Source of the DNA: Treponema sp. UBA3870
GTDB taxonomy: Bacteria > Spirochaetota > Spirochaetia > Treponematales > Treponemataceae
Direction of reading: 5' to 3'
DNA: 29,685 bases
Assembly: GCA_002392275.1 (NCBI GenBank)
Contig: DGGQ01000031.1
Coordinates: 1 to 29,685, forward strand
In this document: piece by piece, positions 1-7,349 of the stretch
Position numbering within the stretch: the stretch's first letter is position 1
Layout of the letters: each line of letters opens with the position of its first letter
Notes under the pieces: generated by a model
What the model was told of the DNA's origin: nothing
Seen by the model: the letters and a program-made list of their open reading frames with translations, nothing else
The model's database searches: none
Program-made: the position numbers and the translations under genes

Positions 1-2
1 CT

Positions 3-410
3 TCTATGTGGCTCCACATTGGTGCTAACATGGACCAGAGAACTCAGGTATTCATTGGAACAATGTCTGCCGCAGCTCTCGGACTCCGCCAGGTTGGAAC
101 TGAGGAAATCATGAGCCTTGAGACTCCTGACAACGCAAACCGCGCAATCGGAACTCTCGATGAGGCAATCAAGAAGATTAACAAGCAGCGCGCTGACCTT
201 GGTGCATACCAGAACCGCCTTGAGATGACAGTTAAGGGTCTCGACATTGGTGCAGAGAACCTTCAGGCATCTGAGAGCCGCATCCGCGACACAGACATGG
301 CTTCTGAGATGGTTGACTTCACAAAGAACCAGGTTCTCAGCCAGGCCGGAACAGCTATGCTCGCACAGGCCAACCAGTCTTCACAGAACGTTCTCTCTCT
401 GCTCCAGTAG
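3..410 (+). CDS. flaB: Flagellin FlaB-type core protein, C-terminal part (5' truncated by window edge)
   Basis: This is the end of a class B periplasmic flagellin, the core filament subunit of spirochaete endoflagella. The frame is already open at the window start, so the N-terminal half is missing. Visible are the FlaB sequence around MDQRTQVFIGTMSAAALGLR and the flagellin C-terminal D1/D0 helices: LGAYQNRLE, then ENLQASESRIRDTDMASEM, then the QANQSSQNVLSLLQ end. Treponemes usually carry several flaB paralogues, so I cannot say which one this is. There is no sign of a signal peptide in this half, as expected for FlaB rather than FlaA. The stop TAG is followed 38 bases later by a strong hairpin terminator, so this is the last gene of its transcript. 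The family assignment is secure. Confidence 0.93.
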   Translation, partial: SMWLHIGANMDQRTQVFIGTMSAAALGLRQVGTEEIMSLETPDNANRAIGTLDEAIKKINKQRADLGAYQNRLEMTVKGLDIGAENLQASESRIRDTDMASEMVDFTKNQVLSQAGTAMLAQANQSSQNVLSLLQ

Positions 411-448
411 TTTTTCATCACGCAAAGCAGCGTAGAACAATAGCGAAA

Positions 449-479
449 GGCACTTCCATTTTGGGAGTGTCTTTTTTTT
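449..479 (+). terminator. Rho-independent terminator after flagellin gene
   Basis: A 9-bp stem (GGCACTTCC with GGGAGTGTC, including two G-T pairs) closes a 5-base loop and is followed directly by eight T residues. It sits between the flagellin stop and the promoter of the Lrp-type regulator. Confidence 0.88.
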
Positions 480-505
480 GTGCCGATTATTCCAAGACAT
501 ATTCC

Positions 506-534
506 TTGAACTATTGCAAAATAGTGGGTATTAT
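506..534 (+). promoter_or_regulatory. Sigma-70-like promoter of the Lrp/aminotransferase operon, with palindrome in the spacer
   Basis: TTGAAC, a 17-base spacer, then TATTAT. The predicted start of transcription lies about 20 bases before the ATG at 562. The spacer contains the inverted repeat CTATT-gcaa-AATAG (511-524), a plausible operator for autoregulation by the Lrp-type protein encoded next. Operator function is inference. Confidence 0.55.
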
Positions 535-561
535 GTTCGATGAAATAACAAGGGGGCAGAT

Positions 562-1056
562 ATGGACATTTCTGAACAGATTCTCAATCTTCTTCGGGAC
601 AACGCAAGAATTTCCGTGGAAGACATTTCCGCTATGACCAAAACTTCTGTTGACGAGGTGAAGGCTGTCATAAAAAAACTTGAGGACGACGGTGTGATTA
701 TGAAATACGCCGCAATCATCAATCCAGAAAAAGATGCGGTTGAAAAATCCAAAGTCAGGGCGGAAATCGAAATACAGGTCGCCCCTGAACGCGAGCATGG
801 TTTTGATGGAATTGCCGACAGAATCTACCGTTTCCCGCAGGTCAAGTCGCTTTACCTTATGAGCGGTGGATATGATTTGAAGGTCGTGATTGAGGGTGAC
901 ACTCTGCAGGATGTCGCGCTTTTTGTTGCCCGCAAACTATCCACACTGGCCGGGGTACGCTCAACCAAGACACATTTCCTCCTGAAGACCTACAAGGAGA
1001 ACGGCATTTTTTATGTTGAAGAAAAGAAGGACGGCAGAGAAGGAGTTACAGCATAA
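562..1056 (+). CDS. Lrp/AsnC family transcriptional regulator
   Basis: A 164-residue Lrp/AsnC-type regulator of the usual length. Residues about 1-50 form the winged helix-turn-helix (EQILNLLRDNARISVEDIS, then VDEVKAVIKKLEDDGVIMKY). Residues about 65-150 form the RAM/AsnC ligand-binding and oligomerisation domain, with YLMSGGYDLKVVIEG typical of it. An AGGGGG Shine-Dalgarno precedes the ATG by about six bases. Its stop codon overlaps the aminotransferase start (TAATG), so the two are translationally coupled and probably regulated together. Such regulators usually sense amino acids. The effector cannot be read from sequence; the pairing suggests control of the adjacent aminotransferase. Confidence 0.92.
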   Translation: MDISEQILNLLRDNARISVEDISAMTKTSVDEVKAVIKKLEDDGVIMKYAAIINPEKDAVEKSKVRAEIEIQVAPEREHGFDGIADRIYRFPQVKSLYLMSGGYDLKVVIEGDTLQDVALFVARKLSTLAGVRSTKTHFLLKTYKENGIFYVEEKKDGREGVTA

Positions 1057-2237
1057 TGAATACCCGCGAAGACAGATTCAGCCGCTCGATGTTGGAGACA
1101 CCACCAAGCGGAATCAGAAAATTTTTTGAAATGCTTATCGGCCACGATGATGTTATCTCTCTTTCAGTTGGCGAACCAGATTTTCCTACCCCATGGCTGA
1201 TGAGGGAGGAAGCGTTCTATCACCTTGAGCAGGGGCACACAAGCTACACAAGCAACTGGGGACTCCTTGAACTGCGCGAAGAGATTGCCCGTTACATGCA
1301 GCGTTATGGATGCACATACAATCCTGCAAAGGAGATTCTTGTTACGGTCGGTGCGTCCGAAGGTGTTGATGCGGTCCTCCGTGCCATACTGAATCCCGGT
1401 GACGAGATGATTGTCTGCGAGCCATGCTACGTGAACTATATTCCGCTGGCCCATCTCTGCGGAGCAAAGATTGTAAAGCTCGACACAAGCGAAAATGATT
1501 TCCATCCGACCGCCGAACAGTTCCAGAAACTGATTACGCCAAAGACAAAGGCAATCATGTTCTGCTCCCCAAGCAACCCGACCGGAACAATGGTCCCAGC
1601 CGACGAACTAAAAAAGATTGCGGAACTCTGCGTAAAAAATCAAATCTGGTGCGTGGCCGACGAAATCTACTGCGAGCTTGTCTACGACGGAAACAAGCAC
1701 ACATCAATAGGCTCCTTCCCCGGAATGAAAGACTATTCAATCATACTGAACGGATTCAGCAAAAGTTTTGCCATGACGGGATGGAGAATCGGATGGATTG
1801 CCGCCCCCGAGGATTTGATGGCGCAGATTGTCAAGCTCCACCAGTACAACACAATTTGCGCGCCGATTATGAGTCAGTACGCCGCACTGGAGGGGCTGAA
1901 AAACGGATGGGACGAGGTTGAGAGGATGCGGATTTCATATCAGCAGAGAAGAAACCTAATGTACAAGTCCTTTGTCGATATGGGACTGAATGTTCCAGAG
2001 CCGACCGGAGCTTTCTATATGTTCCCCGACATCAGTTCGACCGGAATGAGCGCGGATGATTTTGCCACGGAGCTTTTCAAAAGGCACAATGTCGCGGTGG
2101 TTCCGGGAACCGCATTTGGTGATGCCGGAGCTGGACACATAAGGTGCTGCTATGCCACGGCGGTTGACAAAATCAAGATTGCGCTGGACAAAATTGCGGA
2201 CATGGTTGAAGAATGTAAAAAAGGAAATCTCCAGTAA
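1056..2237 (+). CDS. PLP-dependent class I/II aminotransferase (aspartate aminotransferase-like)
   Basis: A 393-residue fold-type I aminotransferase of normal length. It shows the N-terminal SVGEPDFPTP signature, the ASEGVDAVLRAILNPGD segment, CSPSNPTGTM, VADEIYCELVYDG with the cofactor-contacting Asp and Tyr, the Schiff-base lysine in NGFSKSFAMTGWRIGW, and the C-terminal arginine region around GHIRCCYATA that binds the substrate carboxylate. It transfers amino groups between an amino acid and 2-oxoglutarate in the cytoplasm; the exact substrate (Asp, aromatic or Ala) is not decidable here. The start overlaps the stop of the Lrp-type gene, giving a two-gene operon that ends at the hairpin at 2286-2317. 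Confidence 0.93.
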   Translation: MNTREDRFSRSMLETPPSGIRKFFEMLIGHDDVISLSVGEPDFPTPWLMREEAFYHLEQGHTSYTSNWGLLELREEIARYMQRYGCTYNPAKEILVTVGASEGVDAVLRAILNPGDEMIVCEPCYVNYIPLAHLCGAKIVKLDTSENDFHPTAEQFQKLITPKTKAIMFCSPSNPTGTMVPADELKKIAELCVKNQIWCVADEIYCELVYDGNKHTSIGSFPGMKDYSIILNGFSKSFAMTGWRIGWIAAPEDLMAQIVKLHQYNTICAPIMSQYAALEGLKNGWDEVERMRISYQQRRNLMYKSFVDMGLNVPEPTGAFYMFPDISSTGMSADDFATELFKRHNVAVVPGTAFGDAGAGHIRCCYATAVDKIKIALDKIADMVEECKKGNLQ

Positions 2238-2285
2238 AACATCCTAAACCAACCCTAAACATGGGTTAAAAAATCTCCGATAAAT

Positions 2286-2317
2286 GAACTGGGGTCCTGT
2301 ACTCCAGTTTTGTTTTT
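2286..2317 (+). terminator. Rho-independent terminator after the aminotransferase gene
   Basis: An 8-bp stem (ACTGGGGT with ACTCCAGT, one G-T pair) with a 5-base loop is followed by TTTGTTTTTT. A smaller hairpin with an A-tail (AACCC/GGGTT, 2251-2267) lies just upstream and could act on the opposite strand. Confidence 0.82.
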
Positions 2318-2335
2318 TAGAGGACATTTGCTATT

Positions 2336-3667
2336 ATGGTTGCTTTGATTGTTATTCTAGTTGTAATTGCTGTAGGCTCGGCGATATTTTTTATCCTCAA
2401 AAATAAGGGTGGAACGTCAAAAAATGGTGGCGGGAAATCGCAAACCCAGATAATCCGTGAGGCAAAACGGAAGCTGGACAGAAATCCCGACGACCCGGAT
2501 GGACTTTCCGAGCTTGGCGACATTTATTTCCAGAACAAACTCTGGGACAAGGCTCTGCCAATCTATAGCAGGCTCTACACACTCGCGGCAAAGGATCCAC
2601 GGATTGACAATTTTAAAAGTCTGCTCCGTCACGGAATCTGTCTTTTGAATATGGACAACATTCAGGAGGCGATAAAGTCTTTGACAATGGCCTACCAGAT
2701 TCAGTCCCACGACTTTGAGGTGAACTACTACATGGGGCTTGCCATGTTCAAGGACAAGCAGTACGACAAAGCTGTTCCATGCCTAAAAAAAGCTCTTATC
2801 ATAAATCCAGATGCGGAGGGTGTCTATCTTGTTCTCGGACAGAGCTACTACTACGGAAACCACTACCGCGACTCTCTTCCCTGCTTCAAACGTGCGCTTG
2901 ATGAGGATCCAACAAACAAGGAGGCCCTCTTTGACATGGCGGATGCAATGAACATTGGCGGACACGGCGACAAATCAATCAAAGTGTTCATGCACCTGAG
3001 GGCGGATCCGGTATACGGTCCAAAATCATGCCTCGAGGCTGGTGTGTACCATATCAAGATGGGCGACTATGATGCCGCCATACAGGATTTTGAAGTCGGA
3101 ATGAAGCACCAGAACATAGAGCAGGATGTTCTTCTGGATTTGCAGTACAGAACCGCCCAGTGCTATTTCAGCAAAAACGATTTCGCGAAGGGTCTACAGC
3201 TTTTGAACAGCATCCGTCTGGTCAACGCAAACTACAAGGATGTCAACGCATTGACGAGCCGCTATCAGGAGTTGAGCCAGAACACAAATCTCCAGATTTA
3301 TCTCTCGTCCGGCACATCCGATTTTGTTGCCCTTTGCCGCAAATTCATAGAGACCGTCTACAGGGGGTCGCAGGTCAAGATTATGGACATACAGGTTCAG
3401 CCGGCGTACACCGACATTCTTGCCGAGGTTGACACAGTGAAGACTTCCGACATTGAGCTGTTCAGATTCTTCAGAACATCCGGCTCGTCTGGAGAGCTTT
3501 ATGTGCGCGACCTCCATGGACACATGCACGATGTAAAGGCCGACCGGGGATTCTGCATAACAGCTGGAGTGTTCTCGGAGGATGCCCACAAGTACATAGA
3601 TGGCCGACCGCTGGATTTGGTGGAAAAGCCAAGGCTTGTGAAAGTACTGAAATCAATCAGTCTCTAA
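2336..3667 (+). CDS. Membrane-anchored TPR protein with Mrr-like (restriction endonuclease fold) C-terminal domain
   Basis: A 443-residue protein. Residues 1-22 are a single N-terminal hydrophobic helix (ALIVILVVIAVGSAIFFIL), followed by a short Gly/Lys linker. Residues about 40-300 hold five or more TPR units, for example YYMGLAMFKDKQYDKAVPCL and YLVLGQSYYYGNHYRDSLPC. Residues about 315-443 resemble the Mrr-type fold: FVALCRKFIETVYRGSQVKI at its start and FCITAGVFSEDAHKYIDGRP, then LDLV, at its end. The QxK catalytic motif expected between them is not visible, so nuclease activity is unlikely. An AGAGGA lies about 11 bases before the ATG, a slightly long spacing. The TPR and membrane calls are secure. 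The Mrr-like call rests on pattern recognition. A role as a membrane-bound scaffold is inference. Confidence 0.85.
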   Translation: MVALIVILVVIAVGSAIFFILKNKGGTSKNGGGKSQTQIIREAKRKLDRNPDDPDGLSELGDIYFQNKLWDKALPIYSRLYTLAAKDPRIDNFKSLLRHGICLLNMDNIQEAIKSLTMAYQIQSHDFEVNYYMGLAMFKDKQYDKAVPCLKKALIINPDAEGVYLVLGQSYYYGNHYRDSLPCFKRALDEDPTNKEALFDMADAMNIGGHGDKSIKVFMHLRADPVYGPKSCLEAGVYHIKMGDYDAAIQDFEVGMKHQNIEQDVLLDLQYRTAQCYFSKNDFAKGLQLLNSIRLVNANYKDVNALTSRYQELSQNTNLQIYLSSGTSDFVALCRKFIETVYRGSQVKIMDIQVQPAYTDILAEVDTVKTSDIELFRFFRTSGSSGELYVRDLHGHMHDVKADRGFCITAGVFSEDAHKYIDGRPLDLVEKPRLVKVLKSISL

Positions 3668-3696
3668 TTTTTGCGCAAAGATTTAGGGAACCGCTG

Positions 3697-4191
3697 CTAT
3701 TTGTGGAAAAAGCTGCTTATATAGTAGATGACTATTGCGCATGAGACCATGAGACGTAGACCGCTTCCAGTCAGAAATCCAAGAAACGAAAACCATGCAG
3801 ATTTAAACGCTGTTTTTAATTGCGAGCGGTCGTGAATCAGTTCGCCTACAAGCGCGCCCAAAAAAGGTCCGAGCAGAATGCCCACGATGTTTCCAGTGAA
3901 CACCCCCAGCATCACACCGACCATGGCACCCCGCGACCCAGCCTTTGAGCCTCCCGACTTTTTTGTGAAAATGCCCGGCACAAAATTGTTCAGCACCTCC
4001 ACGGCAACCGTCAGTACCCCAAAAATCACAAGAGCAGGAATGCTTATTTTGGTCCACTGCACAAAGTATCCAAGCATGAGCGCGCCCCAGCACAAGGGAG
4101 TGCCAGGCATACCGGGAACAATGCAGCCGATAATTCCCACAATAATCATCAAAACGCCAATGGCAATAAAAGCAATGTCTCTCACAATCAT
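3697..4191 (-). CDS. DUF456 family small membrane protein
   Basis: A 164-residue integral membrane protein of unknown function. It has the Gly-rich hydrophobic pattern of DUF456: a first helix leading into GCIVPGMPGTPLCWGALMLG, a helix before NNFVPGIFTKKSGGSKAG, the Gly-rich MVGVMLGVFTGNIVGILLGP, and a last helix near the C-terminus. The open frame extends far upstream, but that part crosses the tRNA gene and the start of pyrE and has no coding character. I place the start at MIVRDIAF because an excellent promoter ends exactly seven bases before this ATG. There is no Shine-Dalgarno, which suggests a leaderless mRNA. An ATG at 4233 is the alternative but lies upstream of the predicted transcription start. 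The gene converges on the TPR gene with 29 bases between stops. Confidence 0.82.
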   Translation of the reverse strand: MIVRDIAFIAIGVLMIIVGIIGCIVPGMPGTPLCWGALMLGYFVQWTKISIPALVIFGVLTVAVEVLNNFVPGIFTKKSGGSKAGSRGAMVGVMLGVFTGNIVGILLGPFLGALVGELIHDRSQLKTAFKSAWFSFLGFLTGSGLRLMVSCAIVIYYISSFFHK

Positions 4192-4198
4192 GGGGAAA

Positions 4199-4227
4199 AT
4201 TATACCAGCGACCGCCCGCCACCGCAA
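4199..4227 (-). promoter_or_regulatory. Promoter of the DUF456 gene
   Basis: On the minus strand TTGCGG, 17 bases, then a perfect TATAAT. Seven bases separate the -10 box from the ATG at 4191, so transcription should begin at or next to the start codon. It faces away from the tRNA-Pro promoter 50 bases further right. Confidence 0.65.
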
Positions 4228-4276
4228 GACCATGAAACCACAGTTTCTAAAATCAAAACTTTTTCTGGCTATCCTA

Positions 4277-4305
4277 TTCACAAAAAGCAGATTTTCCGTT
4301 ATATT
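4277..4305 (+). promoter_or_regulatory. Promoter of tRNA-Pro
   Basis: TTCACA, 17 bases, TATATT: five of six matches in each box. The mature tRNA 5' end is 16 bases after the -10 box. Confidence 0.72.
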
Positions 4306-4320
4306 AGATTCAATCAATAT

Positions 4321-4394
4321 CGGGCTATAGCGCAGCTGGTTAGCGTACAAGTCTGGGGGACTTGGGGTCACCGATTCGAATTCGGTTAGCCCGA
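4321..4394 (+). tRNA. tRNA-Pro(GGG)
   Basis: All four arms fold. The acceptor stem is CGGGCTA with TAGCCCG and discriminator A. The D arm is GCGC/GCGT around AGCTGGTTA. The anticodon stem is CAAGT/ACTTG with loop CTGGGGG, putting anticodon GGG at 4355-4357. The variable loop is GGGTC. The T arm is ACCGA/TCGGT with loop TTCGAAT. CCA is not encoded and must be added after transcription. The gene has its own promoter and a strong terminator, so it is a single-gene transcript. Confidence 0.95.
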
Positions 4395-4399
4395 CGATG

Positions 4400-4437
4400 G
4401 GGTTCTGAAAACACATGTTTTTGGGACCCTTTTTTTT
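4400..4437 (+). terminator. Rho-independent terminator after tRNA-Pro
   Basis: A long stem of up to 14 bp (GGGTTCTGAAAACA with TGTTTTTGGGACCC, three G-T pairs) is followed by eight T residues. Confidence 0.9.
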
Positions 4438-4470
4438 GTCCGCACCGCTGAATTTTTTTTTACAATCGTG

Positions 4471-4476
4471 TACAAT
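4471..4476 (+). promoter_or_regulatory. Putative -10 box of pyrE (leaderless start)
   Basis: TACAAT lies six bases before the pyrE ATG. A second TACAAT lies at 4461-4466. The -35 region is poor (CTGAAT at 17-base spacing). No Shine-Dalgarno exists between the tRNA terminator and the ATG. Confidence 0.42.
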
Positions 4477-4482
4477 AACCGC

Positions 4483-5169
4483 ATGGAACAGTACAAGAAA
4501 GAATTTATCGATTTCATGGTCGAGTGCAGGGTTTTGAAGTTTGGGTCGTTCACCTTGAAGAGCGGACGACATTCCCCATTTTTTATGAACGCCGGGGCAT
4601 ACACCACCGGAAGCCAATTGATGAAGCTTGGTGAATACTATGCCCAGGCCATACACGAAAATTTTGGCGACGATTTTGATGTCCTCTTTGGACCAGCGTA
4701 CAAGGGAATCCCCCTGAGTGTTGCGACAGTCATAGCATACAGCAGGCTCTATGGAAAAGAAATCCGCTATTGCGCGAACCGCAAGGAGGAAAAGGACCAC
4801 GGTGCCGACAAGGGAAAACTTTTGGGAAGTGAAATCAAGGACGGCGACAGGATTGTGATTATTGAGGATGTCACGACCTCCGGAAAATCAATTGAGGAGA
4901 CATATCCGATTGTCGTTGGGCAGGCTTCCTCGCCGGATAAGATAAAAATTGTTGGCGAAATGGTCAGCCTGAATAGAATGGAAAGGGCTAATGATTCTGA
5001 AAAAAGCGCACTGGACACAATCACCGAAAAATATGGCTTCCCGGCAAGGGCGATTGTTTCAATGAAGGATGTTGTGGACTATCTCTACACCCCGGGAAAG
5101 GATGGCATAATAAGCGACGCGCTCAAAAAAGAGATTGACGAATACTATGCCCAGTGGGGTGCGAAATAG
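4483..5169 (+). CDS. pyrE: Orotate phosphoribosyltransferase
   Basis: A 228-residue type I phosphoribosyltransferase that joins orotate to PRPP to make orotidine 5'-phosphate in pyrimidine synthesis. It shows FGSFTLKSGRHSPFFMNAG at the N-terminus (residues about 20-40), FGPAYKGIPLSVATVIAYS, the catalytic-loop KEEKDHGADKGKLLG, and the PRPP-binding signature RIVIIEDVTTSGKSIEE. I start at MEQYKKEF, not at the in-frame GTG five codons upstream, because a TACAAT box ends six bases before this ATG. No Shine-Dalgarno is present, so translation is probably leaderless. It lies alone between the tRNA terminator and the convergent chemoreceptor gene, with no other pyrimidine genes nearby. Confidence 0.95.
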   Translation: MEQYKKEFIDFMVECRVLKFGSFTLKSGRHSPFFMNAGAYTTGSQLMKLGEYYAQAIHENFGDDFDVLFGPAYKGIPLSVATVIAYSRLYGKEIRYCANRKEEKDHGADKGKLLGSEIKDGDRIVIIEDVTTSGKSIEETYPIVVGQASSPDKIKIVGEMVSLNRMERANDSEKSALDTITEKYGFPARAIVSMKDVVDYLYTPGKDGIISDALKKEIDEYYAQWGAK

Positions 5170-5193
5170 AAAGTCCAAAGATAAAATCAAAGC

Positions 5194-6069
5194 CTACTGC
5201 AAATCCTGGAAGATTGATTTTATCTGGTATGCGAATGAATAGAGGTCGTTGAAAAGCATTGCGTTGTCCGATGCGAAGCGACCAAATTCATTCACGGTCT
5301 GCTCGTTTTCTTTTGCCGTGTCCTGCACAACATTGATTATGTTGTCAATCTTTGAAAGGTTGTCCCCAATGTGCGCCGTGATTCCAGAAACATAGTCGTT
5401 GTTGTCGGAATTGTTTTTCAGCGTTGTATTGAATTTTTCAATGGTGTTGTTCGCCTCGGTGGAAAGTTTCATAAGGTCGCTTGAATTCTGGTTTGTGTCT
5501 TTCTCCAGCTCCGAGACCGAGCGCGTAAGATTTTCAACCTTGTTTTTGATTGTCTCCGAAGTTTTGTCGGTGTCGTCCGAAAGTTTTTTGACCTCGTTCG
5601 CGATGATTCTGAATCCCTTTCCTGCAACTCCCGCACGTGCAGCCTCAATCGAAGCATTGAACGAAAGCAGATTTGTCTGCGCCGAGATGTTTTTGATTGA
5701 ATCAACCAGCATATTGATTTCCCTGATCTGCGAAAGAAGAACCTTGAACTGGTCCACATATTTTTTGTGGTCCTGCTCAATCGTCTGGATTGATTCCCTG
5801 AGTTCCTTTATTTCTGTATAAATCTCACGCAGGTTTCCATTGTTCTGGGATGCCTTTGAGCTGATGTTGCCAGCCTCGTTTTCTATATCACGGCTCGCTT
5901 CCGCAAGATTTTCCAGAGCCTCCTGAAGTTTTTTGGTCCGCCCGCTCTGCATGTTTGCGTTGGAAAGATAACTCTTCAAAAAATCCGCACTGATTGCATC
6001 CTTGGCAAGATATTCAATCAAGATGCCGGAGGCCTCAAGACCTGTTTTTAGCAGTATATTCTTATCCAT
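5194..6069 (-). CDS. Soluble methyl-accepting chemotaxis protein
   Basis: A 291-residue cytoplasmic chemoreceptor. It has no transmembrane segment and no HAMP domain. Residues about 40-110 are coiled coil. Residues about 110-190 hold the kinase-control hairpin with AQTNLLSFNASIEAARAG and KGFRIIANEVKKLSDDT. In most receptors the tip reads EAARAGExGxGF; here the Glu after AG is Val. No C-terminal CheR pentapeptide is seen. The gene starts four bases after the stop of the FIST gene, with a GGGGAA Shine-Dalgarno reaching into it, so the two are one operon. I infer that the FIST protein supplies the sensory input and that this protein passes it to CheA/CheW. The signalling domain is certain; the partnership is inferred. 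Confidence 0.9.
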   Translation of the reverse strand: MDKNILLKTGLEASGILIEYLAKDAISADFLKSYLSNANMQSGRTKKLQEALENLAEASRDIENEAGNISSKASQNNGNLREIYTEIKELRESIQTIEQDHKKYVDQFKVLLSQIREINMLVDSIKNISAQTNLLSFNASIEAARAGVAGKGFRIIANEVKKLSDDTDKTSETIKNKVENLTRSVSELEKDTNQNSSDLMKLSTEANNTIEKFNTTLKNNSDNNDYVSGITAHIGDNLSKIDNIINVVQDTAKENEQTVNEFGRFASDNAMLFNDLYSFAYQIKSIFQDLQ

Positions 6070-6072
6070 AAT

Positions 6073-7212
6073 TTATTCCCCTATCACCAAAGAAACGAGA
6101 GTCTGATTGCAGTGAGCCCTTCCAATCTGCTCGCCGTAGCATGACATTCCACAGAAAGTAGGGAACGCCGATTTGTATTTACCTATTATTTTTGATTTTA
6201 AGCCTGTGCGGTCAAAATACAGAGTCCTTGTTATGCATGTCATAAGCAGAGTAAACTTGGGCCTTGGGATTTTCTCCAGTATTCCTTTGCAAGTCTGGTC
6301 TGCCTTTTGCTCCGCATCCCCGATGTGCATCATTTCAAGAGAAGTATTTGGAGTGACCCTCGCGAACGTTGTGATTGTTTTGCTCGGTGTAAGGGATGCA
6401 AGAGCGACAATATGAATGCTCCCGTTGATGTAGCGGCCGAATGGATTTTCAAAAGTCATTTTCGCCGCCTCGGATTCGCTAACTCCAAGCTGCTCTGCAT
6501 AGACCGTTGCCGCCGGGCGACCGTTGAACGAATGGATTTCACGCTTCATTGTCTCCGACTTTGTGACGAAAACATGCTTTCCAGTGATATTGAAAATATC
6601 CTCCTGCCGGATGTCGAAAGGGCATCTGGTTTTTACAAAAAGCATGGTCGCGCCGTCCTGTGTCACTTTTCCGTTATAGCTTACGAAACTTTTTGCCTCG
6701 CTGCCAGTGTAGCCGGCTGTCGCACCCGCCAAAGGAAATTTGTCGTTCTTTATGATTGAATAGAATGTTGAAAGGATTGACTCTTCCGCATTGAACACTG
6801 CGTTTGTAAACTCAAGGGCAAATGCATTGCGGTGTGAACTTGGATCCCCAATCCCGATGCCACAGAAACGAAGGGCCGCCTCTATGTCTGATTTATATAC
6901 AAGCGGATATTTGCTTCCAGAATCGACAAGCACACCCTTTACTTTAGTTCCCGAATCATACATCGTGGTAAGAACTATGGAGCCTTCTGTAAATCCCTGC
7001 TCGGTAAATTCTCCAGCCGTACTTGTGCCAATGACCTCGGATGCAGGAAATTTTTCTTTAATCTTTTGGGATAGCTCGTGGAAATCATAATCGATTGCCG
7101 CCATAAAAATGACTGCCTGATAACTTGACAAATCCCTTTTCAGTTTTCTGCAAAGTTCCGAAACGGCGGAATCAATATTTTTGTTCGTGGTTGAAACAAC
7201 TTCCTGTTCCAT
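6073..7212 (-). CDS. FIST domain sensory protein (FIST N + FIST C)
   Basis: A 379-residue cytoplasmic protein. The N-terminal FIST domain shows FPASEVIGTSTAGEFTEQGF and LAGATAGYTGSEAKSFVSYN. The C-terminal FIST_C half shows NPFGRYINGSIHIVALASLT and then PTFCGMSCYGEQIG near the end. FIST domains are found in signalling proteins and are thought to bind small ligands such as amino acids. The open frame extends 27 codons upstream, but an AAAGGAG Shine-Dalgarno before MEQEVV and a promoter with start near 7248 fix the start at 7212. It is the first gene of an operon with the soluble chemoreceptor downstream, which supports a chemosensory role. The ligand is unknown. Confidence 0.88.
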   Translation of the reverse strand: MEQEVVSTTNKNIDSAVSELCRKLKRDLSSYQAVIFMAAIDYDFHELSQKIKEKFPASEVIGTSTAGEFTEQGFTEGSIVLTTMYDSGTKVKGVLVDSGSKYPLVYKSDIEAALRFCGIGIGDPSSHRNAFALEFTNAVFNAEESILSTFYSIIKNDKFPLAGATAGYTGSEAKSFVSYNGKVTQDGATMLFVKTRCPFDIRQEDIFNITGKHVFVTKSETMKREIHSFNGRPAATVYAEQLGVSESEAAKMTFENPFGRYINGSIHIVALASLTPSKTITTFARVTPNTSLEMMHIGDAEQKADQTCKGILEKIPRPKFTLLMTCITRTLYFDRTGLKSKIIGKYKSAFPTFCGMSCYGEQIGRAHCNQTLVSLVIGE

Positions 7213-7254
7213 ACTTCTCTCCTTTAGCTTCTTGATTCGAGAACTGTTTACTAT

Positions 7255-7283
7255 ATTATAGATTGTTGAAAATGAAAATGCAA
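7255..7283 (-). promoter_or_regulatory. Promoter of the FIST-chemoreceptor operon
   Basis: On the minus strand TTGCAT, 17 bases, TATAAT. It lies between the glyA terminator and the FIST start, giving a leader of about 36 bases. Confidence 0.72.
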
Positions 7284-7295
7284 ATAAATTCAAAT

Positions 7296-7326
7296 AAAAA
7301 GCCGTTAGTTTTTTAAACCAACGGCT
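7296..7326 (-). terminator. Rho-independent terminator after glyA
   Basis: On the minus strand AGCCGTT and AACGGCT form a 7-bp stem, extended after one A-C mismatch by GTTT/AAAC, and are followed by TTTTTATTT. Confidence 0.8.
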
Positions 7327-7349
7327 CTCAGTTTCAGATTAAAAAAAGT

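Noticed and set aside
4192..4800. Upstream extension of the DUF456 open frame on the minus strand
   Set aside because: It runs antisense through tRNA-Pro, its terminator and the start of pyrE, lacks membrane-protein character, and lies upstream of the predicted promoter at 4199-4227.
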